A stretch of 64,000 bases of DNA from NCBI RefSeq assembly GCF_027596085.1, contig NC_072464.1:16749124-16813123 (forward strand), in the 5' to 3' direction. Below the pieces are notes generated by a model that saw only the letters and a program-made list of their open reading frames with translations, was not told where the DNA came from and ran no database searches. This DNA is from Anoplopoma fimbria. Lineage: Eukaryota > Chordata > Actinopteri > Perciformes > Anoplopomatidae. Below are positions 53,693-64,000 of this stretch, in pieces; the first letter of the stretch is position 1; the number at the start of each line of letters is the position of its first letter. The translations under genes were made by a program, and so were the position numbers.

Positions 53693-54353
53693 TGGGAGGA
53701 GATCAGTGGCGTGGATGAGCACTACACTCCCATCAGGACCTTCCAGGTCTGCAACGTGATGGAGTACAGCCAGAACAACTGGCTGCGCACCAACTGGATC
53801 CCTCGCCAGTCGGCCCAGAAGATCTACGTGGAGCTGAAGTTCACCCTGAGGGACTGCAACTCCATCCCGCTGGTCTTGGGCACCTGCAAGGAGACCTTCA
53901 ACCTCCTCTACCAGGAGACAGACGACGACCAGGGAAGCCACTTCAGAGAACACCAGTTTACTAAGATTGACACTATCGCCGCTGACGAAAGTTTCACCCA
54001 AATGGACCTCGGAGATCGCATTCTCAAGCTTAACACTGAGGTGCGCGAGGTTGGTCCCATGACCAAGAAGGGCTTCTACCTGGCGTTCCAGGACGTGGGC
54101 GCCTGCGTAGCTTTAGTTTCAGTGAGGGTTTACTTCAAGAAGTGCCCTCACACTATTAGGAATCTGGCCTCTTTCCCTGATACGGTGCCCATGGACTCCC
54201 AGTCACTGGTGGAGGTCAAAGGCTTATGTGTCAACCACTCCAAAGAGGAGGAGCCGCCGCGAATGTACTGCAGCACAGAGGGGGAGTGGCTCGTACCTAT
54301 TGGGAAGTGTCTATGTAACCCGGGTTACGAGGAGAGAAGCAACACCTGCCAAA
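53693..54353 (+). CDS. epha3: epha3 exon 3: ephrin-binding domain and start of Cys-rich region
   Basis: The exon encodes residues 54-273 plus one base. It begins [16 protein letters not shown], completing the ephrin-binding domain to about KKCP (residues 202-205). Cys73, Cys108, Cys118 and Cys191 are the four cysteines expected to pair in this domain. The RDCN motif (106-109) lies in the ligand-contact loop, its Arg matching EphA2 Arg103. [17 protein letters not shown] (146-162) and [14 protein letters not shown] (178-191) are family signatures. Residues 206-273 start the sushi/EGF-like Cys-rich region (Cys232, 246, 259, 261, 272), with an N-glycosylation sequon Asn-His-Ser at 234. The acceptor is TTTTTCAG at 53692 and the donor GTAAGT at 54354 (phase 1). 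The exon is clearly richer in GC than its flanks. Divergence from human is concentrated around residues 125-136 ([12 protein letters not shown]). Confidence 0.97.
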
Positions 54354-54554
54354 GTAAGTTTTTTTCATGTGTTTGTCTTCTCAGTTCTCTAATACTCCCT
54401 TTATTTTGTCCTTTTTTCTGTCCTTGTTTAAAATACTGTGTTATACAATGCAAAGTTTCTCCAAGTCTTCAAAGTTTTCAAAGTGTTTGATGAGAAGACC
54501 GTCACACTTAATATCTATCAGCCCAGAACCTTTAATGTCTGATACCCAACCTTT

Positions 54555-54665
<111 letters not shown>

Positions 54666-55082
54666 CTCTGTATGTGGGATACCTTCAAAAGAATCCTACA
54701 GTGTGGCTGGAGAGTTCTTCATGCGTATTTCCATGCTTGTGTGATGCGTTATCCAGGTCTTTGAGCTACATGGTGCAGCGCGCAGTAGTTCAATAGTCAT
54801 CTTATGTGTGACACATCATTAGCTACGGGAAGATCTTAACCAGACGAGCAGGGGATGGGACTGATAACCCAGAAGGAAGGAGTGGGCTGGAGTGGATGGT
54901 GAATAATGGAATAGCTGTGGCGATGGTTGTGGGTGTTGGTGGAGTCATGAATGGGTAGACGTTGGAGCCTGGAGATACTCGATCCCACCCCAAAGTCTGT
55001 TGTCGCCTTGGAGGTGGTTGCCAAAGCCAAAAAGTAGTTTTTTGGCTGCCTTGCTACGCCTTTCATTTTCAGACTGTCTGCG

Positions 55083-55141
55083 ACATCATCATCATCATCG
55101 TCATCATCATCATCATCATCATCATCATGATCATCATCATC
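55083..55141 (+). repeat. (CAT)n trinucleotide repeat
   Basis: About 19 CAT/ATC units with CGT and ATGAT breaks. In one frame it reads as poly-His, but it lies in intron 3 and is not coding. Confidence 0.97.
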
Positions 55142-57543
55142 ACACAGGCTTTTCGGCTGGATTCATTTTGAGTTGTAGCCAGTTGGTTATTGGAAAGAAT
55201 CAAAATGTCTCAGGGATAGAAGTTACTGAAGATTGTTTTGGGCTCTTGCTGCTACAGAGCTGAAGTATTGCTCTGTGAAACACTCATCTACAGATACAGC
55301 TGTTTCCCAAATAACTTTTTTATTGCTTGCCATTGTTCTTTGACTGTCCTTGTTCCTCTTCATTTCACTTAATCTCACCTCAACTACTTAGACATTAAAT
55401 AAATGATGCCCTTCAGCAACTTCGACATCCTCCTTTGGGATCAAGCAACCAGTGGGTTCAAAGGTTAAGTGTCACAATGGGCCTTTTCATCGTACCACGT
55501 AACATCTCAATGTGATTAAAGCTCACTGTGTAATGGGTTATAAACTTCCAAAAAAGTATGTTTATCTTGGTTTCCTCTCTATAAAGGGCTGCATGAACAC
55601 AGACACAGCATAACTAGATAACTTAGCAAAATTAAATTTCCTGTATGTGGCTTCTGCGGCCAGTGTTACATCTTTCATCCATTACAGTTGCAGTACTATG
55701 TAAAAGAACATGATATATTTAAATACCAAGGTACCTTATGTAAAATTACAATAGAAGTGGTGTATACTTACTGACTTTATCCTCCACTGGTTTATGTTTC
55801 TGTATATTTTGTACGACCATGCTAAAGAGAGGTCTGCAGAGACAGCATGTGCCATGAATCCCCACCTTCTCTTTGTTGTGGCTGGTTTTTCTTTGGTCCA
55901 GCTTGTACTAGATGTGCCTCTTTTTCAGTTTGTGCGATTTCCTCTCTGGAAACCACATGCAGCATCTATTTATTCATGCTCTGCATTGCAGCTGTTCCAC
56001 AATGGCCTTAAAGTTCAAAAAGTTTATGAAGTTGGAGGGAAAAAGTAGTTTGTCGTCAGTTCTGTTAGTCCTAGGTTTTGTAGCTTGCCTTAAATGCTCC
56101 TGTGTTCATCAACTCTGTCCTCTCCAGGGCCATGCCCAGTGTTAATTAAAGATCAAAGGCAGTCTCCCAGGTCAAGCCCCTGCTGTCAGGGCCAAGGGAA
56201 GCTCTTTTTTGGGGGCTGCGGACTGCAGACGAGCCTGTCACATTGTCCAGATGCGAGGAGAAACTTTTTCGCAGCTGTCAGAAAAAAAGTGCAAAATGTA
56301 AACAGATTGGGTAAGATTTTAAATACACAAAAAATGACAACAAAATACAATCAGCATTAAAATAAAAATGCTCTGGTTTTAAACAGACATCAAATTTGTG
56401 CCATTTACTTTTAAGCCTTATTTTCTATTTAATAAAGAGTTGTTGAAGAACATAAAAGTCATTAGAATAGGTCTCAATTGGAAGTATCCCATGTCTACAT
56501 GCCATTATAAAATCTTTATCCAATTGATATTTATAAATTAAAAAGAAGAACAAACATTTTATACATAATGTTTGTACCTTCCACCAGTTTAGCCTTTCCC
56601 CCCATATTTGAAAGGACAAAAAATAAGAATAGGACACTATGCAGACAAATGGCGGACCCCTGTCCCCCCTTCGTGCCACCCTCCTTTCACTTCCTGTCAC
56701 CCTGTGAATTGTGTGAATGTTTGGATGTATTTGACAATCTCTTATTAGTTTCAGAGAGGTCTAATGGACTCTAATAAGGTCTTATGTTACCCTGGAGTGG
56801 GACAGCTGCACCAACAGGCCCCCACAGCCCCCCGCGTGCAGCCGTCGGGGGGGCCCCATCGCGCAGCTCGCTCTCCAGGCCCTCTGTGTTAACAGATAGA
56901 TGGGTGCATGCGGGTTAGGTCACCGTACAGAGATATAGCGAGAAAGATGAAAACATATACACACTGCTACAGCCAGATAAGAGACAGACAGAAAGAAAGA
57001 GAATAATTCACATGTCACAAACCCACTTGGTCATTTTTTACCCCATGACTCCATAGATAAGGTTGTTGATTTATTATTAACTTGGCTGTACATGGGAAGA
57101 AAACATACATTCTATAACTGGATACCTCGCACTGTTGTTTCTCTAAAATAAACAAACAAAAAAACATTCAGCCAAGACCACAAATGACTAATCTAGTAAT
57201 TACTGTGAACAAGCAGGCTGTCAGGCAACAGCAGTTAGGTGGATTTAAGACCCAGAGTTTGGATTGGGTGGTGTTGGCTTTGGCTATTCCAAATCAGATG
57301 TGGATGGAGCACCTTCACTGAATATTTCATGCTTTGTTTTCTTTGACCGAACGCCTCTAAGCAGCATCTTCCTTCCAAGTCTCTGCTCTATGAGTGTGTG
57401 TGTGTGTTTGTATGTGTCTATGAGTGAGAGAGGAAGCGAGAGAGAGTAGGAGAGCAGTTGCCTTTGTTTACGCAGACTCCGAAGTGTGTTTAAGGGCTTT
57501 AATAGAATACACTCTAGTATTAGACTGTCATTATCTTGCTGGC

Positions 57544-57694
<151 letters not shown>

Positions 57695-58220
57695 AGCCAG
57701 AAATGGTTGTGAAAGCGAGGATGTTTTTTCAGTGGCGCCTTCAAAAGAACACACAAATTCTGTCTGGCTTCGACTATGGGACGCTGTGTGCGAGCTGCCG
57801 TTCTGAGAGTGTGTGTCCATGTCTGCGTGTGTGTGGCTGCTGGCTGCATTACATATTTCACAGGGTGCTGTGTGTATTGCTGTGAGCATGTTTTGATATT
57901 TCATCATCCTTATCAGAGCAGATGTCATCGGATCTTTTGTCAGTGTGAAACCCAGTGAGTGGACGTGGCGTTTCGTCCGACTGTATACGAGGCGAATGGA
58001 CGCGTCCGTCATCGTCTGGATTACTGTGTGTTTTGTGAGCGGGCTTCGGCCTTTCCATAGAGAATGTGAGGCCAGATTTAATCTCGCTAAGTCAGTCTTT
58101 CATCTGTCATTAGAACAGACTGGAGCAGGTGAACTAACTCCTATCTACCATCAGTGTGAAATTCCTGCAACCCTAATTTGATCCTAAAACAGCAAACGGA
58201 TGTCTGTCTGTCGAGTTTGA

Positions 58221-58225
<5 letters not shown>

Positions 58226-58264
<39 letters not shown>
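58226..58264 (+). repeat. (TG)n microsatellite
   Basis: Pure TG, intron 3. Confidence 0.97.
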
Positions 58265-58265
<1 letters not shown>

Positions 58266-59785
58266 GCAAATGCACGCAGCTGTTCTGCTGTACGTCGCGT
58301 AGAGACCCAGGTTTACATTCTTACCGGATTTATCAAGACACACAATCCCCAAACTTGCCAGGACCATAATGCTTATTATAATTTCACATATACAGTAAAT
58401 CCACATACACAGACACAGGGACACAAATACTGAAGCCTATTTGAGCCTGATGGTTTTGCATGGATTACTTACCATATCTTATTATAAGTGGAAAATAGAG
58501 CACACTTAAAAAAAATGTATATTTTTCCAAGTTTCAAGGCACTTATAAAGTTAAGATTTCTTTGATTTCTGGTAGATCATTTTGCACTGATGAGAATTAT
58601 TTCTTTTTGACGACTTCCAAATAGCAAGGCCTTTCTCTGCTTGTTTATTTCCTTTCCCCTTCTTCCCTTACTCTCTCTCTCTCTCCGTTCACCCCTGTGG
58701 CTGATGGTCTTGGCCGCCGGTTCAAAGCCCACCGTCCATCTCATGTCGAATGTTTTATATCACTCTTCACTCTCTCGCTTAAGTGACTTAGCTGCTGTCC
58801 TCATGCACAGACATGCTTGCCTTTCAAGCTGACACTTTATACATCTTTCACTGGCTTCGTCACAGAAACCTGACTGGCCCGGAATGATTCAGCATCCATT
58901 TTATCATCTGATTTGGAAACAAAGCTGTATTCAGCTTCAACGGTGAGTCACATGACTTGCTGTAATGTTATTGGTTGTTGCTGGGACTGCCGATGAGGCT
59001 CTAGCTCTATTGCATCTGATTGTTTTTGTCTGGGTTGAGGCAAAATGGTTGAAATCCAGTGCAGCTGGTGAAGAAACTTAATTAGCATTGAGCTTACACG
59101 AAGGAATCCACATTTTTTTCAGGAGAGATCAGACCCCACCAGAGCTACGATGCCAGTAAATCATGAACTTACAGTCAAAAAGTATTGAGATAGCAGAGTC
59201 CAAAGAGATGCCAGTGTGTCTCTGTCTTGCTAGATATGTTTTTTGTAAGATTGTTTTGGAGTCTCTCTGCCCCCTAGTGTTCAGAAATCCTTTAATGCAA
59301 CTTCGGTCTACTGTTTATGAGAAAAGACACTGCTGCTATCCGAATACATTTAGATTTGTAGCACCAAATGTGACCCCCATGAATTTTACAGGTATACCCA
59401 ATGCTTTTCTATGGAATTCAAGGTGCGATTCAATTGATTTTGTCTGTCAGTATATATGGTTCTTCTTTCTCGAGACACATATTTTGGCTTTGGTTTCTGC
59501 TTCACGTATTTATTGATCAAACCCCAGGCCAATCAATGAAAGCAGAAGAGATCCAGCAGCACTGTAGAATCCCATGTGGTTATTCTTAAACGTTCCTTCT
59601 TATTCTTCTTATTACCCACATTGTTTTTTGTACTGTGTTTTTTGTATATTTGTTCTGCCAGACTGTTGAGGCTGAGTGCTGTGAATTCATGGAGCTATTG
59701 GCTCTCCTCGGGTCCCTTGGAAGAGCTCTGTTTGTTTGTGTTGGCCGTTATATAACTGCCCGGCTCTCCACAAGAACATGTCAGT

Positions 59786-59788
<3 letters not shown>

Positions 59789-59833
<45 letters not shown>
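59789..59833 (+). repeat. (CA)n microsatellite
   Basis: Pure CA, the only CA tract of this size in the visible part of intron 3. Confidence 0.97.
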
Positions 59834-59837
<4 letters not shown>

Positions 59838-60041
59838 CACACACAATACCACATCCCCTAAATGACAATTACAGTGGTTCTAATCAAGCAACAGGGTATT
59901 ATGCATCACATATTCTTTTCTCGTCTTCTTTTGTTTCTGGATATGTTTTTGCATTTATATATTTATCCAGTTCACAGAGATCTTTGAGCCATTGTTCCTG
60001 TTTCCAGCGACACCCTTGCAACACGTCATATACCACAGTTG

Positions 60042-60118
60042 CACACATTCACAGTGGGAGCTTCACAGTCCAACAGAATAAAACAATGACCTGTTATTGT
60101 GGGTCACCTCCATCGTTG
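60042..60118 (+). repeat. short dispersed repeat shared with 49696
   Basis: It starts with the same 19-bp word as 49696-49714. The second shared part comes later because about 40 nt intervene. Confidence 0.55.
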
Positions 60119-60180
60119 TTGAGAGCCAGTGTTACTCACATTTTCAAAGCCAATCCAGGCAATCATCAGTTCATGCTGTC

Positions 60181-60183
<3 letters not shown>

Positions 60184-60243
<60 letters not shown>
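60184..60243 (+). repeat. (TG)n microsatellite
   Basis: Pure TG, intron 3. Confidence 0.98.
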
Positions 60244-60245
<2 letters not shown>

Positions 60246-61164
60246 TGTGTCTTTGTATGAATGACGTGTTCTACTGTAGATAGGCTCTGCTCTAACACTA
60301 CTGTTCCATTGCATCAGTCTCCTCCTCTCTTGTCAGTTTAGCTTAGTGGTGAGGCCTTTCTCTGCTGCAGTCTCTGGCTGTGCACTGCCTGGCACGTTGC
60401 CTTTTTGGAACTGAAAATGAGAGGAGAGACTAGAAGAAAGGACAAGGCCTGGATTGAGTGCTCCAGTGAGAAAGATCTTGAATTATGATGTTAACACTAC
60501 ATTATACAACGTTCGCTGGATGTAAAAGAACAGTAACCTTTATTTGAAAATTCTTAAAATGGCAGAGAACTATCCCAAATAGCAGAGGTGCATTCGCAGT
60601 GGCGACTTCAGCTTTCTTTCTTGAAGAACGAGAGAGAAATAGAAAGTGGATGACTGAAACTTATGGAGAATAATTTGGGGATTTTTCTGGGTAGTCCACA
60701 CCTCTGACATTCACCTCATCACATGTCAAGTTGCATTGAAGTGCATCCTCAGTTCAAGCTACGTCTATTTGTGTTCATTTTTTTTATCTATACTGTTTCC
60801 ATCTCTGCCCCGAAATATCAGTCCCTCTAGTACTGTTTGACTTTTTGGGGATCTTCCATAACCTTGATGTGCAAAAAAAAAAAAAAGAAACCTGAGCTAA
60901 TTAAAGCATGCAGAGGAGCCTGCAGCAATCATACTGACTCCCTCTCCACAACACAGCAGCCGGGACGGGAATATGAGTGGAGAGAGGGGAAAGAGAGGAA
61001 GGGAGAGTGAAATAGAGAGAGGGGGAGAGATAATGAGCATAGTGTTAATTAGAGACACCGTTCAGCTGTAGTCCAGAGGCGGGAATTACTAACTAAGCAA
61101 GGAAAACTCAGCAATAACGTTGTGTATGCTCATATAGCGTATGGTATATACTCATCTGTGTGAG

Positions 61165-61191
61165 GAGAGAGAGAGAGAGAGAGAGAGAGAG
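61165..61191 (+). repeat. (GA)n tract
   Basis: Pure GA, intron 3. Confidence 0.96.
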
Positions 61192-61334
61192 CACATTCCC
61201 ATCACCATCCATTGCTATACATGCATATTGAAAGCCTGCGTTAGTGCATGTGTGTTTGTGTCTCAGTTCTTCTTAAATCAATGTCTGCTTCTGTATCTCT
61301 GTGTGCACACTTATAGCGTTCTGATGCTCTGTCG

Positions 61335-61460
<126 letters not shown>

Positions 61461-61997
61461 TCCTGTGTGAGTGTGTTCCTGGCATACATGGCTAAGGAGG
61501 AGGCTGTTGCCAAAGATGCAGGAAAGGTTTGTTCATTCGGGGTATTATTGCCTGTTTGCTTTTCTCTTTATGGGCCTTCCAGTGCCGGCTGGGGGTGGAG
61601 GGTGAGCCCGTCACCCCGGGGCCCTGGTGCTCTTTGGACTTCAAAGCTGTCGGTAACCACAGGCTCAGGAATTCAACTTAACACACAGACAAATACACCC
61701 ACATGCACGCACACACCCACGCCCAACCAGGCCTGTGCCAAAAATGGAGGCACCGATAGATGGGGTGTTTATTTGTTGGAGAGGCCCCTGCCAGTTGACA
61801 AGACCACTTCACAGTGATCAGTCTAAAGTGTGTGTGTGCGTGTGCGTGTTTGTGTATGCATGTGTGGGTTTTTTGTTTGTACAGTAAACAGAGACATGGT
61901 TTGCAATGTGCAGGCAGTATGCAAAAATGTGTGTGCTTCTGTGCATTCCCTCATTCTTAACAGTGACTGATGATCACTGTGGGAATCCTGACATTAC

Positions 61998-62000
<3 letters not shown>

Positions 62001-62088
<88 letters not shown>

Positions 62089-62105
62089 GTGTGTGTGTGT
62101 GTGTG
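62001..62105 (+). repeat. (TG)n microsatellite, 105 bp
   Basis: TG with one TTG phase slip near 62087. Confidence 0.98.
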
Positions 62106-62211
62106 AGCTTGTGTTTGTCTGTGGACAAGCAAGGACAGAGGGATGGACACGGCGGGAAAACGTCCTGTTTGACAGACAGAATGGATGTTTGGATACACAT
62201 GTAATGTAACA

Positions 62212-62330
62212 GGGGAGGGGCGGAAGGGGAAGGGAGGTAGGACAGGGGAGCCACTCCATCATTCCTGATGGATGAGTTGGAGCAAGCTGGGGAGGGAGGT
62301 TGAAGAGCGAGGAGAGGGGGGGGAGGTGAA
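62212..62330 (+). other. G-rich block with a G-quadruplex motif
   Basis: GGGG-A-GGGG-CGGAA-GGGG-AA-GGG (62212-62234) fits the G3+N1-7 rule. A second G-rich cluster follows at about 62290-62326. It lies on the sense strand of intron 3. Confidence 0.75.
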
Positions 62331-62819
62331 GGCCAGAGAGAAAGAAAGCGAGCTGTCACGGGCATATAGACCCCCGCTGAAAACTCTTTGGCGCAGAATG
62401 CCTCTTTTGTGATTTGTGACGTTGACGCTATCAATTCAACATCCACAAAGGCTGACACGTATGTTTATTTAATCATACATTTTTTTTCTCAGCATTGCCA
62501 GACTGATCCTTTTTCCTTATTGCATTGCTCTCAAATGTCCCAGTAAGTTTGCTGATAATGGATGATTTCCATCACAACTTGAACAACAGTGATGATTAAC
62601 ATCAACATTCAACACGGTCCCACTCCCAAATTGTCAAAAACATATGGTTGGTCAGAGCCTTTTAGCATCTCATACTGAAGCAACACACTTTCATATAAGC
62701 TGATGGGTCAAACAAACATAAGACTTCTGTCCAGGAGACCATTGTTCATGTCAGTCGTTAGTCACATCAGTTGTTAGTCATGTCACTTGCTTGTCATGAA
62801 AGTCATTAGTCAGTGAAGT

Positions 62820-63050
62820 GAACGTCAACCAGCTATTTTCCTGAACCTAACTTCTTTCTTCCTGTGAAGTAAGAAGTGCATTTTGAAAAGATACTTGCAT
62901 GTAACGAGTGGAAACTGACACGCAATCCCTACCATTTAAAGAATTGATGCTAAAGGGGTACATAGAGGGTCTCAGTCTGAAGCTAGGCCACTAACCGAGC
63001 GTCGGTACTTGACGATTTGGGAGTGAGAATGTTTTGCATCAATTGCGCTT
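62820..63050. repeat. possible dispersed repeat ('GGCCACTAACCGAGCGTCGGTAC' block)
   Basis: CTGAACCTAACTTC is followed by GGGTCTCAGTCTGAAGC, AGGCCACTAACCGAGCG and GGTACTTGACGATTTGGGAG. I have the impression of having seen this order in many percomorph sequences. Ends and family are unknown. Confidence 0.4.
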
Positions 63051-64000
63051 ATTCCTTCCAGTTTTACATTTAATTTGCACGAAAACCGATAAATACATAA
63101 AACATTATTAAAAGCTGCTTTTGAATAATATGATTACAATAACATTATTTTTAGGACGACCAGCTCCACCATTTATTTTTTGCAATTACTTCTGAGGACT
63201 CTTCCTGGTCTAGAGTATAATCAGCAGCTCATTTGAAATTTACCTTTTTTCTCCTCATTTTCTTTTACCACATTCTACTATCAGTGTTTCACTTCACCAC
63301 AGTCTGTCCTTTAATTTGTGCTTTGCTTTGATGTCCACCTTCAGCAGAGGATGGAGTTTAATTAACCATTGAATCCAGCCATAACCTGTCAAAGAGCCTA
63401 ATCATAACAACTGCTACTACTCACACTTCAGCTACTTCTATCAGCAATATATATTCAATGTTAGAATATTTGGCATGCTGTTTGTAACTCATGAATAAAA
63501 TAGGCCAACCGAAAATCCATCATGTGTGATGTCTGCTGTCCTTGGTGCTGAAGACGCCCTCAGCTGTAACCTCAGACACATCTAGGGGGGCTGCGTCTGT
63601 CATGTGTCTCACTTATCTAAACCCGTCCTGTAGGCATGTTTAGTGACGCCGCGAGTATAGTTGTCAGAAGCATCGTCTCCTTGTACAGCTGCGATGCGTT
63701 CAGTGAACAGAGGAATCTCAGTGTCATTTCAGTTTGAAAACCCAAGCGTCACCACGTAAATGTCTGTCTTCAAGTAGCTGTCTGATGGCGCTGTGCTGCT
63801 ACATCACAGATGTCAGCATAACAACCTTTCCGTTTCAACAAACAGGGCACTCTTTAATGACAGACAACTAAAGGAAAGCAATGTCTGTTTTAACGATTTT
63901 CAGAGTGGGAGCACAGCATGGAAGTCAAGTTGGTAATGCTGCAGCAAGGCTTAGCCAGTTAGCACACAGGCAGTAAACATTGATGAAGTGACACGTTAGA

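Noticed and set aside
53429..54001. 190-codon minus-strand frame over exon 3
   Set aside because: It is the antisense shadow of the GC-rich receptor exon and runs into the pyrimidine tract.
54354..54490. Continuation of the exon 3 frame past 54353
   Set aside because: A strong donor (AAA|GTAAGT) lies at 54354 and receptor homology ends exactly there; the extra residues are intron.
56109..56260. Possible exon 4 after CTCTCCAG
   Set aside because: The frame lacks the cysteine spacing of the Eph Cys-rich region, and no matching donor was found.
58698..58735. A-box-like and B-box-like words (TGGCTGATGGTC, GGTTCAAAGCC)
   Set aside because: Only about 13 nt separate them, too close for a tRNA or SINE head, and no acceptor or anticodon stem can be drawn.

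Overview
The window looks like genomic DNA from a teleost fish, probably a percomorph. It holds the 5' part of one protein-coding gene, an EphA3-type receptor tyrosine kinase (epha3), on the + strand. Three coding exons are clear. Exon 1 (36914-37007) gives the signal peptide. Exon 2 (65 nt, 45265-45329) begins the ephrin-binding domain. Exon 3 (661 nt, 53693-54353) carries most of that domain and the start of the Cys-rich region. Splice sites, phases and protein sequence agree across all three. Together they encode residues 1-273 of a receptor expected to be about 980 residues long. The rest of the ectodomain, the transmembrane helix, kinase and SAM domain must lie beyond the right edge, because intron 3 is still open at base 64000.

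Layout. Bases 1 to about 36650 are non-coding sequence upstream of the gene, with microsatellites, decayed dispersed repeats (a tRNA-SINE remnant, 'TTAGC'-rich and 'CCTAACC'-type repeats) and a few stretches that read like developmental enhancers. About 36655-36913 is the promoter-proximal region and 5' UTR, with a (GA)n tract and two upstream ATGs. Introns 1 and 2 are 8257 and 8363 nt, and intron 3 runs from 54354 past the window end. The introns are packed with long (TG)n tracts, far more often TG than CA in the sense direction.

Teleost origin is inferred from three things: the Eph protein is close to but clearly diverged from mammalian EPHA3, long CA/TG repeats are extremely dense, and several repeats resemble families common in percomorph genomes. 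This is recognition from memory, not a search.

No new multi-gene system is visible. The most unusual local structure is a chimeric duplication in intron 1: 40433-40673 is a near-identical copy of two segments that lie 1.4 kb apart further downstream (41044-41143 and 42571-42709), joined at a 2-bp overlap and followed by an unusual CpG-rich block. Also worth attention are complementary CA/TG tracts flanking exons 2 and 3, and an overlapping upstream reading frame that would be created by exon 1-2 splicing.
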